A stretch of DNA of 64,000 nt, taken from contig NZ_JACHON010000012.1 in NCBI RefSeq assembly GCF_014206945.1, positions 1 through 64,000 of the forward strand, in the 5' to 3' direction. Under the pieces are notes generated by a model that was not told where the DNA came from, did not search any database, and saw nothing but the letters and a program-made list of their open reading frames with translations. The translations under genes were made by a program, and so were the position numbers. This stretch comes from Gracilibacillus halotolerans (GTDB lineage Bacteria; Bacillota; Bacilli; Bacillales; Amphibacillaceae). This document shows positions 44,726-54,548 of this stretch, one piece after another. Numbering within the stretch: the first letter of the stretch is position 1; each line of letters begins with the position of its first letter.

Positions 44726-45793
44726 CTATTTTTTCTCTTTTATATATTTTCTTAACTTTGGCACAACTTCTGTTGCCAGTAATTCTATGTTTCTCTCTAC
44801 TTTCTCGAATGGCAATCCGCCAATATCTACTTGTGCTAGAAAACGAGTATGCCCATATAATTCATGTTGATATAGAACCTTCTCCACTATATCGTCTGGA
44901 CTACCAACAAACAATGCAGTATCAGGTCCTGCTAAATGATCAAAATCACTACGCGACATTTTCGTACCCATTCCTCGTTGTTTATTCACGTAATACCAAT
45001 AGTTGGAGTAATAAGGATAAAATTCGTCCATCGCTTCTTCTGTTGTCCTGCCAATATAGGCATGTCCCGTTACTCCTAGATTTAATTCATTTATAGAATG
45101 ACCTGCATCTAGACCTGCTTTACGATAGATATCTACGAGTGGTTGGAATCTTTCCGGTTTTCCACCTAAAATAGCTAAAGCCATTCCAACACCCAATCTA
45201 CCTGCACGAACAGCACTTTCAGGAGTACCACCAACACCAATCCATATTGGTAATTTCTCTTGAACAGGGCGTGGAGATATTTCCGCTTTATTTAATGAGG
45301 AACGAAAGCTACCGTTCCAAGAAACCACTTCTTGTTCGTTCAGTTTCAAAAGTAAGTCCATATGTTCCTCAAACAGTTCATTATAATCATTCGTACTGTA
45401 ACCAAATAACGGGAATGACTCGATAAAAGCTCCTCGACCGGCGAGAATTTCTGCACGACCACCAGATATAACATCCAATGTTGCAAAGTCTTCAAATAAA
45501 CGAACAGGATCCAGTGTACTAACCACACTTGTTGTACTCGTTAGTTTGATTTGGTTTGTCACTTGTCCAATTGCAGACAAAACAACCGCCGGGGATGAAA
45601 CGACATAGTCTAAGCGATGATGCTCCCCCACTCCAAATACATCAAGTCCAGCTTGATCGGCTAGCTTTGCAGCTTGGATGATTTCGTCCATTCTTTGCTT
45701 TGTGCCTATCATTTTTCCAGTAAGGGGATCCGGACCTAAATCAGCCAGTGAATATATCCCTACTTCAAAATTCTGTTGCTGATTCCTAGACAT
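44726..45793 (-). CDS. LLM-class flavin-dependent oxidoreductase
   Basis: A 355-residue bacterial luciferase-like TIM barrel. Characteristic blocks are GLDVFGVGEHHRLDYVVSSP, SVVSTLDPVRLFEDFATLDV, SGGRAEILAGRG and PIWIGVGGTPESAVRAG. Such enzymes need reduced FMN, here probably from the adjacent reductase. It lies between catE and the reductase on one strand. The substrate is unknown; an aromatic or quinone compound is suggested by context. Confidence 0.88.
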   Translation of the reverse strand: MSRNQQQNFEVGIYSLADLGPDPLTGKMIGTKQRMDEIIQAAKLADQAGLDVFGVGEHHRLDYVVSSPAVVLSAIGQVTNQIKLTSTTSVVSTLDPVRLFEDFATLDVISGGRAEILAGRGAFIESFPLFGYSTNDYNELFEEHMDLLLKLNEQEVVSWNGSFRSSLNKAEISPRPVQEKLPIWIGVGGTPESAVRAGRLGVGMALAILGGKPERFQPLVDIYRKAGLDAGHSINELNLGVTGHAYIGRTTEEAMDEFYPYYSNYWYYVNKQRGMGTKMSRSDFDHLAGPDTALFVGSPDDIVEKVLYQHELYGHTRFLAQVDIGGLPFEKVERNIELLATEVVPKLRKYIKEKK

Positions 45794-45809
45794 AGTGACA
45801 ACCCCCTTT

Positions 45810-46661
45810 TTATATCGTTAATTCAATTCGATTTCCAGACGGGTCATGGGTAACGTATACGCCAGACTCTTCTGTTACAGTTGCCCCTAAATTGTTTAAG
45901 TTTGAAACAACTTCCTTTATTGCTTCCTCGTTTGCATAAACTAGTGTATAAGATTGTAGACCAGCGCTATTCTTTTCTGGCTGCGGAGCTCCTACACCAT
46001 TCCAAACGTTAACGGCAATATGGTGGTGGTATTTATTCGATGAGAGAAATAACGCTTGACCGCTATAACGGCTCACGACATCCATCCCTAGACCATCTAC
46101 ATAGAATTTTTCTGTTTCTTTTAGTTCCGCAACATGCAAGTGGATATGTCCCATTACTGTTTCTTTAGGTAGACCTTTCCATGCGTCTCCACGATGTTGT
46201 AACAGTGCTTCAAAGTTTAGTGGATCTACTGTCATTACCACTTCTTCTTCGTTCCATGTCCATTCTGATGGTGCTCGGTCAATATAAATTTCAATTCCAT
46301 TTCCGTCTGGGTCATTGAGATATAATGCTTCACTAACTAAGTGATCGGACGAACCGAGGCGAATTCCATTTTCGACTAAATGTACAACGATATTAGCTAA
46401 ATCTGTTTTAGTAGGTAACAAAATAGCAAAATGATACAACCCTGATGTTCTGCCTTGCTTTGGTTTCGCATTTTCTGGTTGTTCCAAAGACAAGATGCTA
46501 GTCTTCCCATCTGTTGTAAGCTTTGCAGTAGTTGAAGTCTGTTCTAATATTTCAAATCCAATAATTTCTTTATAAAACTGTATCGATCTTTGTAAGTCCT
46601 GTACGTTAATTTTAACGTGACCAACAAACGTTGTCGGCTTCGTGTGAAAATTCATTTTCAT
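45810..46661 (-). CDS. catE: Catechol 2,3-dioxygenase-like ring-cleavage enzyme
   Basis: A 283-residue extradiol dioxygenase with two VOC modules. It reads TFVGHVKINVQDLQRSIQFY, GLYHFAILLP and SDHLVSEALYLNDPDGNGIE in the first module, and GHIHLHVAELKETEKFYVDG, KYHHHIAVNVW and THDPSGNRIELTI in the second. Metal ligands are expected at His of GHIHLHV, His of HHHIAVN and Glu of NRIELT. It is close in length and motifs to B. subtilis CatE (YfiE), which detoxifies catechols. It is divergent from an HxlR-family regulator. Confidence 0.88.
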   Translation of the reverse strand: MKMNFHTKPTTFVGHVKINVQDLQRSIQFYKEIIGFEILEQTSTTAKLTTDGKTSILSLEQPENAKPKQGRTSGLYHFAILLPTKTDLANIVVHLVENGIRLGSSDHLVSEALYLNDPDGNGIEIYIDRAPSEWTWNEEEVVMTVDPLNFEALLQHRGDAWKGLPKETVMGHIHLHVAELKETEKFYVDGLGMDVVSRYSGQALFLSSNKYHHHIAVNVWNGVGAPQPEKNSAGLQSYTLVYANEEAIKEVVSNLNNLGATVTEESGVYVTHDPSGNRIELTI

Positions 46662-46690
46662 TCTCCTTTTCCACTGTTACTTTTCTAGTT

Positions 46691-46707
46691 AGTTACTTTA
46701 TGTAACT
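46691..46707. promoter_or_regulatory. Inverted repeat between catE and the HxlR regulator
   Basis: AGTTAC-TTTAT-GTAACT is a perfect 6-5-6 inverted repeat 30 bases from the catE start, in the divergent promoter region. A likely operator for the HxlR regulator. Confidence 0.65.
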
Positions 46708-46805
46708 TAGTTTATATTTTATATTTGATATTGTCAAGTTATTAAATTATCGTTTATAAACATTTTACTTTTTGTGGTATACTATAACTAAGAGAGGTGA
46801 ATGCA

Positions 46806-47123
46806 ATGTCACAACCAACCATTTGTCCAAAATTTGAAAAAGCAATTACTATATTAAGTCAAAGATGGACCGCGTTAGTTATTTATCAGTTATTACAGGG
46901 TAAACAGCGGTTTAATGAATTACAGTCTTCCATTGGAATTAGCGGGAAGGTGTTATCCGATAGACTAAAAGATTTAGAACAGAAAGGTCTTGTGAAGCGT
47001 GACGTCATTCCTGATACACCTGTCGTTATTGAGTATTCTTTAACCGAGAAGGGCTACTCTATGGAGCCGATTTTAAGAACGATTGAAGATTGGTCTCAAA
47101 ATTGGGTTATTAATGAAGATTAA
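46806..47123 (+). CDS. HxlR-family, CatR/YodB-like redox-sensing repressor
   Basis: A 105-residue winged-helix regulator. From the ATG at 46806 (GAGAGGTGAATGCA upstream) the single N-terminal Cys is Cys7 (TICPKFEKAI), the position of the redox-sensing Cys in CatR and YodB, which respond to quinones and disulfide stress. The winged helix includes RWTALVIYQLLQGKQRFNEL and SGKVLSDRLKDLEQKGL. It is divergent from catE and probably represses it. Confidence 0.88.
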   Translation: MSQPTICPKFEKAITILSQRWTALVIYQLLQGKQRFNELQSSIGISGKVLSDRLKDLEQKGLVKRDVIPDTPVVIEYSLTEKGYSMEPILRTIEDWSQNWVINED

Positions 47124-47127
47124 AATA

Positions 47128-47179
47128 AAGGGTTGCCCAACAAAGTACTCTCTAATACTTTGTGGACAACCCTTTTTTT
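47128..47179. terminator. Terminator between the HxlR gene and the chemoreceptor gene
   Basis: AAGGGTTG and CAACCCTT form the base, with CAACAAAGTA/TACTTTGTGG inside, followed by seven Ts on the plus strand. Confidence 0.9.
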
Positions 47180-48869
47180 ATAGTTTGAAACTTTTAACTA
47201 ACTTATTTAGTTCTTCTGATAATTTCGCTAAGTGCACCGAGCTTCCTGTTACTTCTTCCATTGAACTACTTGCTTGTTGTGCAGAAGCAGCTGTTTGCTC
47301 TACACCTGCTGCAGATTCCTCAGCAACAGAAGCTATCTCTTCCACAGCTCCACTCATTTCCTGACTCGCAGCTGTTATTTCGGATAAGTTGTCTGAAATA
47401 TCTCTAATATTTTCAACCATTTCTTTTACCGCATTGCTTATAGTATCAAATGTTCCAACTGTTGTTGCAATTTGAGTTGCTCCCTGTTCTACCTCTGAAA
47501 AGCCATCTCGTAATGAATCTGCTACTATACCTGAATCTTGTTGAATCGTTGTTACAATTTCAGTTATATCTGTAACAGAGTGTGCTACTTGTTCCGCTAG
47601 CTTTCTTACTTCATCTGCTACAACTGCAAATCCTTTACCTTGTTCTCCAGCACGTGCAGCCTCAATTGCAGCATTTAGCGCTAATAAATTCGTTTGATCA
47701 GCAACATCTCTGATAACAGACACAATCTTAGATATCTCTTGGGACTGATTATCTAAGTTTTCCACCTTTTCAACGGCATCTTTCACAATCTCGTATATTT
47801 TCGTCATTTGCTCCGTAGATGAGTACATTAATTGACTACCATCGTTCGTCAAATCTAATACACTATTGGAGCTTGTTTGAATAATTTCTCCACGTTCATT
47901 TGCTTGCTCTATCTTTTCAGTGAATGTAGCCATGGTAGAAGCTAAATCACTCGCACTATTCGCTTGGGTTTCCGATCCTGCAGCTAATTCATCCATTGTA
48001 ACAGCAATTTGTTCTGACCCTGTTTTTACTTCCTCAGATAGTTGGGTTAACTCTTCACTTTGGCTGGAAACCGATTCAGATACATCACTTATTTCACGAG
48101 CCATTTGTTGATTACTCGCTGTCAATGTATTTGTTGCCTGAACAAGTTTTGCAATTTCATCTTTTGTATGGATAGTTAACGGATCTTGCGATAAGTCCCC
48201 TTTAGCTAGTGCATTCATTCTCTCCATAATCTTCCTAATTGGCTTAGTAATCGATAAAGAGGTAATTAGTGCAATAGCCACACCAGAAACTATAACAATT
48301 GCTAAAATGATGAGGACAAAGATAACTGTAGCCTGACCTGCAGCCATAACATTTGCTCCAATGTCATTTATATTTTTTCCCTTTTCATTAGATAAATCTT
48401 CAAAACCACTAACTATTTCATTTGTGAGGGGCGTTAAATCTATCAACATTTGGGAAGCTACCTCTATATTTCCCGCCTCAAACTCCCTAATCGCGATGTC
48501 TACCTCATTTCTCCAAGCTTCATGTTTATCAAATAGAGTGAGCAATACGTCTAAATCACTTATCTCTAACATTTCTAATTTAAATTCGTCGAATGCAGCA
48601 TAATTTTCTTCCAATTGCTCCTTCATTTGAGGTTCGCCAAATAGAAAATATCTGCGTACAAGGGAGACTGTTTCAGACATGTTATATAGTAAATCTTCAT
48701 CTAATACTAATAGTGGAAGTTGTTTATCAACAATTTCCTCCATGTCATTATTTACTTGATTTATAGATAGATAATTACCAACACCCAATCCGAGCGCTAG
48801 GACAATAATCAATCCAAAACCAACTAATATCTTTGTCTTAATACTTTTAAACTGAAATAGTTTTCTCAT
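47178..48869 (-). CDS. Methyl-accepting chemotaxis protein
   Basis: A 563-residue chemoreceptor. Membrane segment 1 is at about 10-32 ([20 protein letters not shown]). A four-helix-bundle periplasmic-type sensor domain (about 35-180) follows, then segment 2 at about 182-205 ([20 protein letters not shown]), a HAMP domain ([20 protein letters not shown]) and a long signalling coiled coil. The hairpin tip is [20 protein letters not shown], which binds CheA/CheW. The ligand is unknown. Single gene. Confidence 0.93.
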   Translation of the reverse strand: MRKLFQFKSIKTKILVGFGLIIVLALGLGVGNYLSINQVNNDMEEIVDKQLPLLVLDEDLLYNMSETVSLVRRYFLFGEPQMKEQLEENYAAFDEFKLEMLEISDLDVLLTLFDKHEAWRNEVDIAIREFEAGNIEVASQMLIDLTPLTNEIVSGFEDLSNEKGKNINDIGANVMAAGQATVIFVLIILAIVIVSGVAIALITSLSITKPIRKIMERMNALAKGDLSQDPLTIHTKDEIAKLVQATNTLTASNQQMAREISDVSESVSSQSEELTQLSEEVKTGSEQIAVTMDELAAGSETQANSASDLASTMATFTEKIEQANERGEIIQTSSNSVLDLTNDGSQLMYSSTEQMTKIYEIVKDAVEKVENLDNQSQEISKIVSVIRDVADQTNLLALNAAIEAARAGEQGKGFAVVADEVRKLAEQVAHSVTDITEIVTTIQQDSGIVADSLRDGFSEVEQGATQIATTVGTFDTISNAVKEMVENIRDISDNLSEITAASQEMSGAVEEIASVAEESAAGVEQTAASAQQASSSMEEVTGSSVHLAKLSEELNKLVKSFKL

Positions 48870-49094
48870 CTCTTTCCTCCTGTTAGTTTTTCTTAAGATG
48901 CTTATAGTCCTATTACAATATCACTACTTTTTTATCGGACTGCTTGCAATTACTTAAAGCAATGGAAAACGCCTGAATATGTACATTTATTGAAGGAATT
49001 ATATACCATAATTAATTGGTCATTCTCCTGAATAATTGGCATATATATTAATTTTAAAATGGATTTCAGTAATCACACTATCTGGATTTTTTAG

Positions 49095-49123
49095 TTGACT
49101 TTATCCTGAGGCGATGATAAAAT
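49095..49123 (+). promoter_or_regulatory. Promoter of the metNIQ leader
   Basis: TTGACT, a 17-base spacer, then TAAAAT. It lies about 40 bases ahead of the SAM aptamer. The remaining sequence of this 548-base gap between the chemoreceptor and metN is leader; the first ~220 bases hold nothing I can identify. Confidence 0.8.
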
Positions 49124-49164
49124 CTCGACTATAGTAAAATTAAATAAATTACCTTTTAGGTCTT

Positions 49165-49278
49165 ACTCTTATCAAGAGAGGTGGAGGGATGTGCCCGATG
49201 AAACCCGGCAACCGTCAATATGCGTATTGAAATGGTGCCAATTCACACAAAGCGTAATGTGCTTTGGCAGATGAGGGA
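49165..49278 (+). ncRNA. SAM-I (S-box) riboswitch aptamer
   Basis: The conserved S-box core is present in order: CTCTTATCAAGAG-GGTGGAGGGA, GCCCGATGAAACCCGGCAAC, then the variable P3/P4 arms (CGTCAATATGCGTATTG, GGTGCCAATTC, GCGTAATGTGCTTTGGCAG) and closing GATGAGGG that pairs with CTCTTATC. It binds S-adenosylmethionine and switches off the downstream methionine importer when SAM is plentiful. Confidence 0.96.
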
Positions 49279-49313
49279 AAGGACAACGATAAATTCAACT
49301 GAATTTGATTCGT

Positions 49314-49348
49314 ATGCCTTTCTGCTTATCTGTGGAAAGGCATTTTTG
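49314..49348 (+). terminator. Riboswitch-controlled terminator
   Basis: ATGCCTTTC and GAAAGGCAT form the stem, loop TGCTTATCTGTG, with five Ts after it. It lies about 35 bases after the aptamer, in the usual expression-platform position. Confidence 0.9.
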
Positions 49349-49417
49349 TTTATATACTTATCCGTTCATAATTTAATAGTTGAAGGGTAAGCCTAATTGT
49401 GAAAGGAGGGGAACGAA

Positions 49418-50443
49418 TTGATTATTATTGAAAATGTAAAAAAAATCTTCCAAACGAAAACTGGAAATCTCACAGCAGTAGATGATGTGAATTTGAAAAT
49501 AAATGAAGGTGAAATATTTGGTGTCATTGGTTATAGTGGTGCGGGAAAAAGTACGCTAATTCGTATGTTAAATGGATTAGAAAAGCCAACTTCCGGGAAA
49601 TTAGAAGTATCCGGCAAGGACATAGCAAGTATTCAAGGGAAAGAATTGAGACATGCTCGCCAAAAGATCGGGATGATTTTCCAACACTTCAATCTTCTTT
49701 GGTCAAGAACTGTTGCTGAAAATATAGCTTTTCCATTAGAAATCGCAAAGGTCTCTAAATTCGAACGTCAAGAAAGAGTACAAGAATTGATTCAATTGGT
49801 TGGTCTAGAAGGGAAAGAAAATGCTTATCCATCTCAACTAAGTGGTGGGCAAAAACAGCGAGTTGGCATTGCGCGTGCCTTGGCGAATAATCCCACAGTG
49901 CTTCTATGTGATGAAGCTACATCTGCATTAGACCCTGAAACTACAGATTCTATCCTAGAATTGCTTTTAGGAATTAATAAGAAATTAGGGTTAACGATTG
50001 TATTGATTACTCATGAAATGCACGTTATCCGTAAAATATGTCAACGCGTCGCAGTAATGGAAGATGGAAAAGTAGTAGAGTCCGGAGATGTTTTAGAAGT
50101 GTTTAAAAATCCACAAACTCCTATTACAAAGAAGTTTGTTGGACAGGGCACAGAACAGCAGGATACGAAAGAAACGATGAATCAATTATTAAAAAAATAT
50201 CCATCTGGCAAGGTTGTTAAACTGACATTCGTTGGTGATACTGCAGAACAGCCAATTATTCAGTCGCTGTTACAAAATGTGCAATTAACGGTTAACATTT
50301 TACACGGAAATATATCACAGACACAAAACGGCTCATATGGAACATTACTTCTCCACCTTGACGGAACGGAAGAATCAATCGATGAAGCTATTCAATATCT
50401 AAATCAACAACGTGTCGGGATCGAGGTGGTAAATAATGTTTGA
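49418..50443 (+). CDS. metN: Methionine ABC transporter ATP-binding protein
   Basis: A 341-residue ATPase powering methionine uptake. Walker A is GYSGAGKST, the signature LSGGQKQRVG, Walker B VLLCDEATSALD and the H-loop LITHEM. The C-terminal ~95 residues form the NIL/ACT-type domain (VKLTFVGDTAEQPIIQSLLQ) that senses methionine in MetN. The start is TTG, with AAAGGAGGGG upstream at 8 bases. First gene of the SAM-riboswitch operon; overlaps metI by eight bases. Confidence 0.95.
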   Translation: MIIIENVKKIFQTKTGNLTAVDDVNLKINEGEIFGVIGYSGAGKSTLIRMLNGLEKPTSGKLEVSGKDIASIQGKELRHARQKIGMIFQHFNLLWSRTVAENIAFPLEIAKVSKFERQERVQELIQLVGLEGKENAYPSQLSGGQKQRVGIARALANNPTVLLCDEATSALDPETTDSILELLLGINKKLGLTIVLITHEMHVIRKICQRVAVMEDGKVVESGDVLEVFKNPQTPITKKFVGQGTEQQDTKETMNQLLKKYPSGKVVKLTFVGDTAEQPIIQSLLQNVQLTVNILHGNISQTQNGSYGTLLLHLDGTEESIDEAIQYLNQQRVGIEVVNNV

Positions 50444-51113
50444 GGCTTTATTTCCTAACGTAGTACTTGATAAAGCATGGGACCAAACACTTGAAACGTT
50501 GTATATGACTGGTGTTTCCCTTGCATTTGTCTTTGTTTTCGGCCTTATATTAGGGTTATTATTATTCTTAACCTCAAAGGGAAGCCTTTGGGATAATAAA
50601 TGGGTTCGTTGGCTGAATTGGATAACATCTTCATTTGTAAATATCTTTCGGGCAATTCCATTTGTATTATTGATTGTTATTCTTATCCCGTTTACAACAA
50701 AATTAATGGGATCGATGATTGGTGCTTCCGCAGCATTGCCCGCTCTAGTTATTGGTACAGCACCGTTTTACGCTAGAATGGTAGAAATCGGGCTAAGAGA
50801 GATTGATAAAGGTGTCATTGAAGCAGCAAAGGCAATGGGAGCAAATTCTTTTACGATTATTTACAAAGTATTAATTCCAGAATCATTGCCATCTATTGTG
50901 TCAGGTTTAACCGTAACAGCTATTGCTTTAGTAGGTAGTACGGCAATCGCTGGTATCATCGGAGCAGGTGGGTTAGGTAACTATGCATATACAGACGGTT
51001 TTTCAAGAGGCCGTACGGATGTAACCATTTTTGCTACACTTGCTATTTTAGTTATTGTTTTCGCAATTCAGTACATTGGCGATATTATTACAAAAAGAAT
51101 AGATAAAAGATAA
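50436..51113 (+). CDS. metI: Methionine ABC transporter permease
   Basis: A 225-residue permease with five membrane segments and the EAA loop (GVIEAAKAMGANSFTIIYKVLIPES). SFVNIFRAIPFVLLIV and AIAGIIGAGGLGNYAYTDGF are typical of MetI (MetP in Bacillus). It starts within the end of metN and ends 16 bases before metQ. Confidence 0.94.
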   Translation: MFEALFPNVVLDKAWDQTLETLYMTGVSLAFVFVFGLILGLLLFLTSKGSLWDNKWVRWLNWITSSFVNIFRAIPFVLLIVILIPFTTKLMGSMIGASAALPALVIGTAPFYARMVEIGLREIDKGVIEAAKAMGANSFTIIYKVLIPESLPSIVSGLTVTAIALVGSTAIAGIIGAGGLGNYAYTDGFSRGRTDVTIFATLAILVIVFAIQYIGDIITKRIDKR

Positions 51114-51129
51114 ATTGGAGGGCATTTAA

Positions 51130-51933
51130 ATGAAAAGAACATTATTATTGTTAATTTTAGGTTTAGTAACGGTGACGCTCGCAGCTTGTGGTGGAGAAGA
51201 CGATAAGCTAGTCGTAGGTGCAACAAACGTACCTCATGCTGTAATCCTTGAGGAAGCAGCTTCTCTTTTAGAAGATGAAGGTATTGAATTAGAAGTGGTT
51301 ACGTTCACTAAATATGAATTAATTAATCAAGCGTTAGTAAATGAAGAATTAGATGCGAACTATTTCCAACACATTCCTTACTTTGAAACAGAACAAGCTG
51401 AAAAAGATTATGACATTGCAAATGCAGGCGGCATTCACATTGAACCAATTGGAATTTATTCAACGAAATATGATAGCTTAGAAGATTTACCAGACGGAGC
51501 AAACATTCTTATTAGCAGTAACTTCCCGGATCACGGACGTATCCTTTCATTGTTCCAAGAACAAGGGCTAATAACACTAAAAGATGGTGTTGATCCACTA
51601 GTTGCTCAAATCGATGACATTGAAGAAAATCCAAAGAATTTAGAATTCGATTATGACTATTCTCCAGAATTGTTGCCACAAATTTACCAAAATGGTGAAG
51701 GTGACGCAGTAGTTATTAACTCAAACTTTGCTCTAGATGCGGGGATCAACCCAATCGAAGATAGCATTGCAATTGAAGGTTCTGAATCTCCTTACGTAAA
51801 TATTATTGCTGTAAGAAATGGTGATGAAGAGCGCGAGGAAATTCAAACACTAGTTGATGTACTTCATTCAGAAGAAATCCAACAATTTATTCTTGATGAG
51901 TACAGTGGTTCTGTAGTTCCAGTAAACGAGTAA
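51130..51933 (+). CDS. metQ: Methionine-binding lipoprotein
   Basis: A 267-residue NlpA-family lipoprotein. The signal MKRTLLLLILGLVTVTLAAC ends in lipobox LAAC. The mature protein has VVGATNVPHAVILEEA, ANYFQHIPYFETE and the motif YSTKYDSLEDLPDGA. It delivers methionine to MetNI on the outer face of the membrane. GGAGGGCATTTAA precedes the ATG. Confidence 0.95.
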   Translation: MKRTLLLLILGLVTVTLAACGGEDDKLVVGATNVPHAVILEEAASLLEDEGIELEVVTFTKYELINQALVNEELDANYFQHIPYFETEQAEKDYDIANAGGIHIEPIGIYSTKYDSLEDLPDGANILISSNFPDHGRILSLFQEQGLITLKDGVDPLVAQIDDIEENPKNLEFDYDYSPELLPQIYQNGEGDAVVINSNFALDAGINPIEDSIAIEGSESPYVNIIAVRNGDEEREEIQTLVDVLHSEEIQQFILDEYSGSVVPVNE

Positions 51934-51944
51934 ATAGAAGAAAA

Positions 51945-51987
51945 AAGCTGTTGTAGAGGTGAACATAGCCTTTACAGCAGTTTTTTT
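51945..51987 (+). terminator. Terminator of metNIQ
   Basis: GCTGTTGTAGAGG and CCTTTACAGCAG form an imperfect stem followed by seven Ts. Confidence 0.8.
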
Positions 51988-52026
51988 ATGCTGAATTAAG
52001 GTTAAATATTAAAAACATTTGTTTCC

Positions 52027-52782
52027 TTATTCTTTTTTGATTCGATACCAATATTTATACTTTTCTACGAAACCTAACTTAGAATATAATTTTCTTGCCG
52101 GCAGATTATTGGATACAACTTGGAGATAGGCATATTTTGCCCCTTGTTCCCTTCCCAAATTTAACAAAGAATGCAACACTTCTGTTCCATATCCACGATT
52201 TCTATATTCTCTATTGGTGACAATATCATAGAGTCCTATATATTCCCCTTCAAGAACACCTAATCCACAAGATAATACGGTTCCTTTCTCTCCAGTAATT
52301 AAAGCGTAATAAGTAATACCATTAATCCTTTGTAGTATTTTTCTCAAGATGGGACGATGTATTTCCTCTACCCCATTAAGCATATAAAAACTTGATAGCC
52401 ATTTATCGGTGACACCATTAAAAATTTCAACATTGGTAGTTTGCTTCTCGCTGTAATTATCCAATTCTAGGACTTGTACGCTTGTTTCCCCCTCCATTCT
52501 ATATGCGGCTTTCTTTAAAGATTCTTCTAAATCATTTGGATAGGAATATTCCGTTATTTTATATACCACTTGTAATCCTCTTGAAAGGTATTGTTGTTCG
52601 ACCGCTTTTATTTTACTCTTAACATCTATACTTGATAAATAAATAGGATTGATTGAGTTCGCTCTTTTCGTATATCCATTTGAAAAGCGTAATACCCAGC
52701 CATCGTAAAGGTTTGTATCAAGGGCTGGTAGTGCATTCATCGATAATTCTTCTATTCTTTGCACAATCATTCGATTGGTCAC
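52027..52782 (-). CDS. GNAT-family N-acetyltransferase
   Basis: A 251-residue protein. The C-terminal half is a GNAT domain: IGLYDIVTNREYRNRGYGTE is the acetyl-CoA-binding V/Q-x-x-R-x-x-G/A motif, followed by YAYLQVVSNNLPARKLYSKL and LGFVEKYKYWYR. The N-terminal half (NLYDGWVLRFSNGYTKRANS) is characteristic of a sub-group of two-part acetyltransferases. The substrate is unknown. The start is GTG with GGGAGG upstream. Confidence 0.85.
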   Translation of the reverse strand: MTNRMIVQRIEELSMNALPALDTNLYDGWVLRFSNGYTKRANSINPIYLSSIDVKSKIKAVEQQYLSRGLQVVYKITEYSYPNDLEESLKKAAYRMEGETSVQVLELDNYSEKQTTNVEIFNGVTDKWLSSFYMLNGVEEIHRPILRKILQRINGITYYALITGEKGTVLSCGLGVLEGEYIGLYDIVTNREYRNRGYGTEVLHSLLNLGREQGAKYAYLQVVSNNLPARKLYSKLGFVEKYKYWYRIKKE

Positions 52783-52841
52783 TAGCCTACCTCCCTATTT
52801 ATAAAAGGTGTCTAAATTTAATTTGATGATTTCTTTGTTAA

Positions 52842-53012
52842 GATTCGTTAATAGGTTACACATATCGTCGATTAGCCATTGAGGGATACATCTATTATTT
52901 AGAACAAAAGGAAATAATTCAACCATTATTTGTCCTTCTCCCTAATAAAATTGCTAGAGATATATTATTTATTGAATTAAATCCTTATTCATCCCCTTTA
53001 TTAAGTCCATGA
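52842..53012 (+). other. Open 56-codon frame without a start (possible gene remnant)
   Basis: Between the acetyltransferase and the lipoprotein a frame stays open for 56 codons. It includes RRLAIEGYIYYLEQKEIIQP and ARDILFIELNPYSSPLLSP. It has no start codon or ribosome site. It may be the 3' remnant of a lost gene; chance is also possible. Confidence 0.2.
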
Positions 53013-53090
53013 TGAGCCGATATATTAGTAGTGGATATCAATAAGATAAGGCAAAACGACAACAAGAGTAGAAAACAAGGGGGACTTTTT

Positions 53091-54440
53091 TTGAAGAAAA
53101 AGACATGGTATTTAATAACCGTTACACTATTTTTAATAGCTGCTTGTGGGACGACAAATGAACCAACTTCCATAGAAAACACAGTTAGTAAAGATGTGGT
53201 AGAAGATGACATAAACGAAGAGAAAGACAACACTAACTCCTCTATCCCTTCCAATTATGATATCCAACAAATAATTTTGGAAACGAACAATAAGCAAGAA
53301 ATGGACGTTATTGATTTCGCCATAAATGACTTTTCACTAGATAAAATTGATGTAACATTAGAAGAGCGTCGTAATGAAAATGGAGAATTTATCATTCTAG
53401 ATGTACAGTATCAACTAACTCGAGAAGATAACAATTGGGTTGTTGCCGATATAATAGAAAGTGAACCAAATGTAGCAATAAGACGTCAGGTTAGTGATAC
53501 AATAAATGAACAATTTTTCAATGGGGAGCTTAAGCCTCATACAGATGAAATCAGCTTAGTTAATTTTTTTGATACAGATATTCCACAAGTGCTGACAATT
53601 CAGCTAGAAAACGAAAAAAGTGTAGTTAGAGTTTTTAATTTAAATGAAGAAACAAAGAATTGGAATAAAATCTATGAAGATGATTCTCATGATACATATG
53701 GGGGACCAAACTCTTTAATGGTATTTGATTCTGCGCCTCTAGTTGAGGATTCTATGAATGAGCAAGCTATCATAGGTTTTCAACATGGTGGCAGCGCCAT
53801 TTCTCTTTATTTTCATATTCTTAGTGAGAATAATGGAGAAATAGATACCATTTTTGACGGAATGGATCTTGGTGCCCGAGGTATTGTAGGAATTGAAAAT
53901 CAGGATATCGTTATTACAGATTATGACTTTGATTTTGACAAGGACATAGAGTTAGCAAGATTTAGAATTAATCAAAACGGCGAACTTATTTATGGTGATT
54001 ACATGTGGGGGTTCCCAGTTCGAGAAGAAGCCTCTACTACGTATACAAATGACCGATTCGGCTTTTCTATAAATCTTCCAGAATCCTTTGCACAGAAATT
54101 CATCGTACGGGAAACAACTCCCGAATGGTTTACAAGGGATTTAACAAACGTTCCAGTTACGATGTATGCCTTTGGGATGGGAAATAACGGTGAATTTGTG
54201 GGAAACATCTTTTGGTTAGCAGTTTTTGAAGGAAACCAATCAGAAATAGACCCATCTTTACTGGAAGGTCCTTTCCATCAAACCATTGGTAGTAATAATA
54301 ATTTAACACTGGTAGCAATCTTTCCAGGAGAAATGGATGAACGATTATATCAAGAACCACACTTAGATCTTGGGAATGAATTCGGTGAGCTAGCTTCGGA
54401 TGCTCTAACAAGCTTACCTGGATCCGTTCAATTTAAATAA
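53091..54440 (+). CDS. Large lipoprotein of unknown function
   Basis: A 449-residue lipoprotein. The start was placed at the TTG at 53091: AAGGGGG precedes it and it gives a clean signal, MKKKTWYLITVTLFLIAAC, with lipobox IAAC; the upstream in-frame ATG at 53031 would put 20 residues before the signal. A Thr/Asn/Asp-rich linker, a central beta-rich domain (VLTIQLENEKSVVRVFNLNE) and a C-terminal domain (NDRFGFSINLPESFAQKFIV) follow. I do not recognise the domains. Surface-anchored. Single gene. Confidence 0.72.
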   Translation: MKKKTWYLITVTLFLIAACGTTNEPTSIENTVSKDVVEDDINEEKDNTNSSIPSNYDIQQIILETNNKQEMDVIDFAINDFSLDKIDVTLEERRNENGEFIILDVQYQLTREDNNWVVADIIESEPNVAIRRQVSDTINEQFFNGELKPHTDEISLVNFFDTDIPQVLTIQLENEKSVVRVFNLNEETKNWNKIYEDDSHDTYGGPNSLMVFDSAPLVEDSMNEQAIIGFQHGGSAISLYFHILSENNGEIDTIFDGMDLGARGIVGIENQDIVITDYDFDFDKDIELARFRINQNGELIYGDYMWGFPVREEASTTYTNDRFGFSINLPESFAQKFIVRETTPEWFTRDLTNVPVTMYAFGMGNNGEFVGNIFWLAVFEGNQSEIDPSLLEGPFHQTIGSNNNLTLVAIFPGEMDERLYQEPHLDLGNEFGELASDALTSLPGSVQFK

Positions 54441-54465
54441 AGAAAATTAAGCTCTAAGCTAAAGA

Positions 54466-54541
54466 AGCGCACGCAACTATATCACCTTCGCCAAGTACGG
54501 GAGAAAAACTTAATATCTCGATTGATTGGTTGCTTGCGCTT
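54466..54541. terminator. Inverted repeat 3' of the lipoprotein gene
   Basis: AAGCGCACGCAAC (from 54466) and GTTGCTTGCGCTT (to 54541) are complementary with one mismatch, across a loop of about 50 bases, between convergent genes. It may serve as a terminator but the loop is long. Confidence 0.45.
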
Positions 54542-54548
54542 AATAGTT

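Noticed and set aside
44572-45096. 174-codon plus-strand ORF
   Set aside because: It is antisense to the LLM oxidoreductase and FMN reductase genes, which have clear family motifs.
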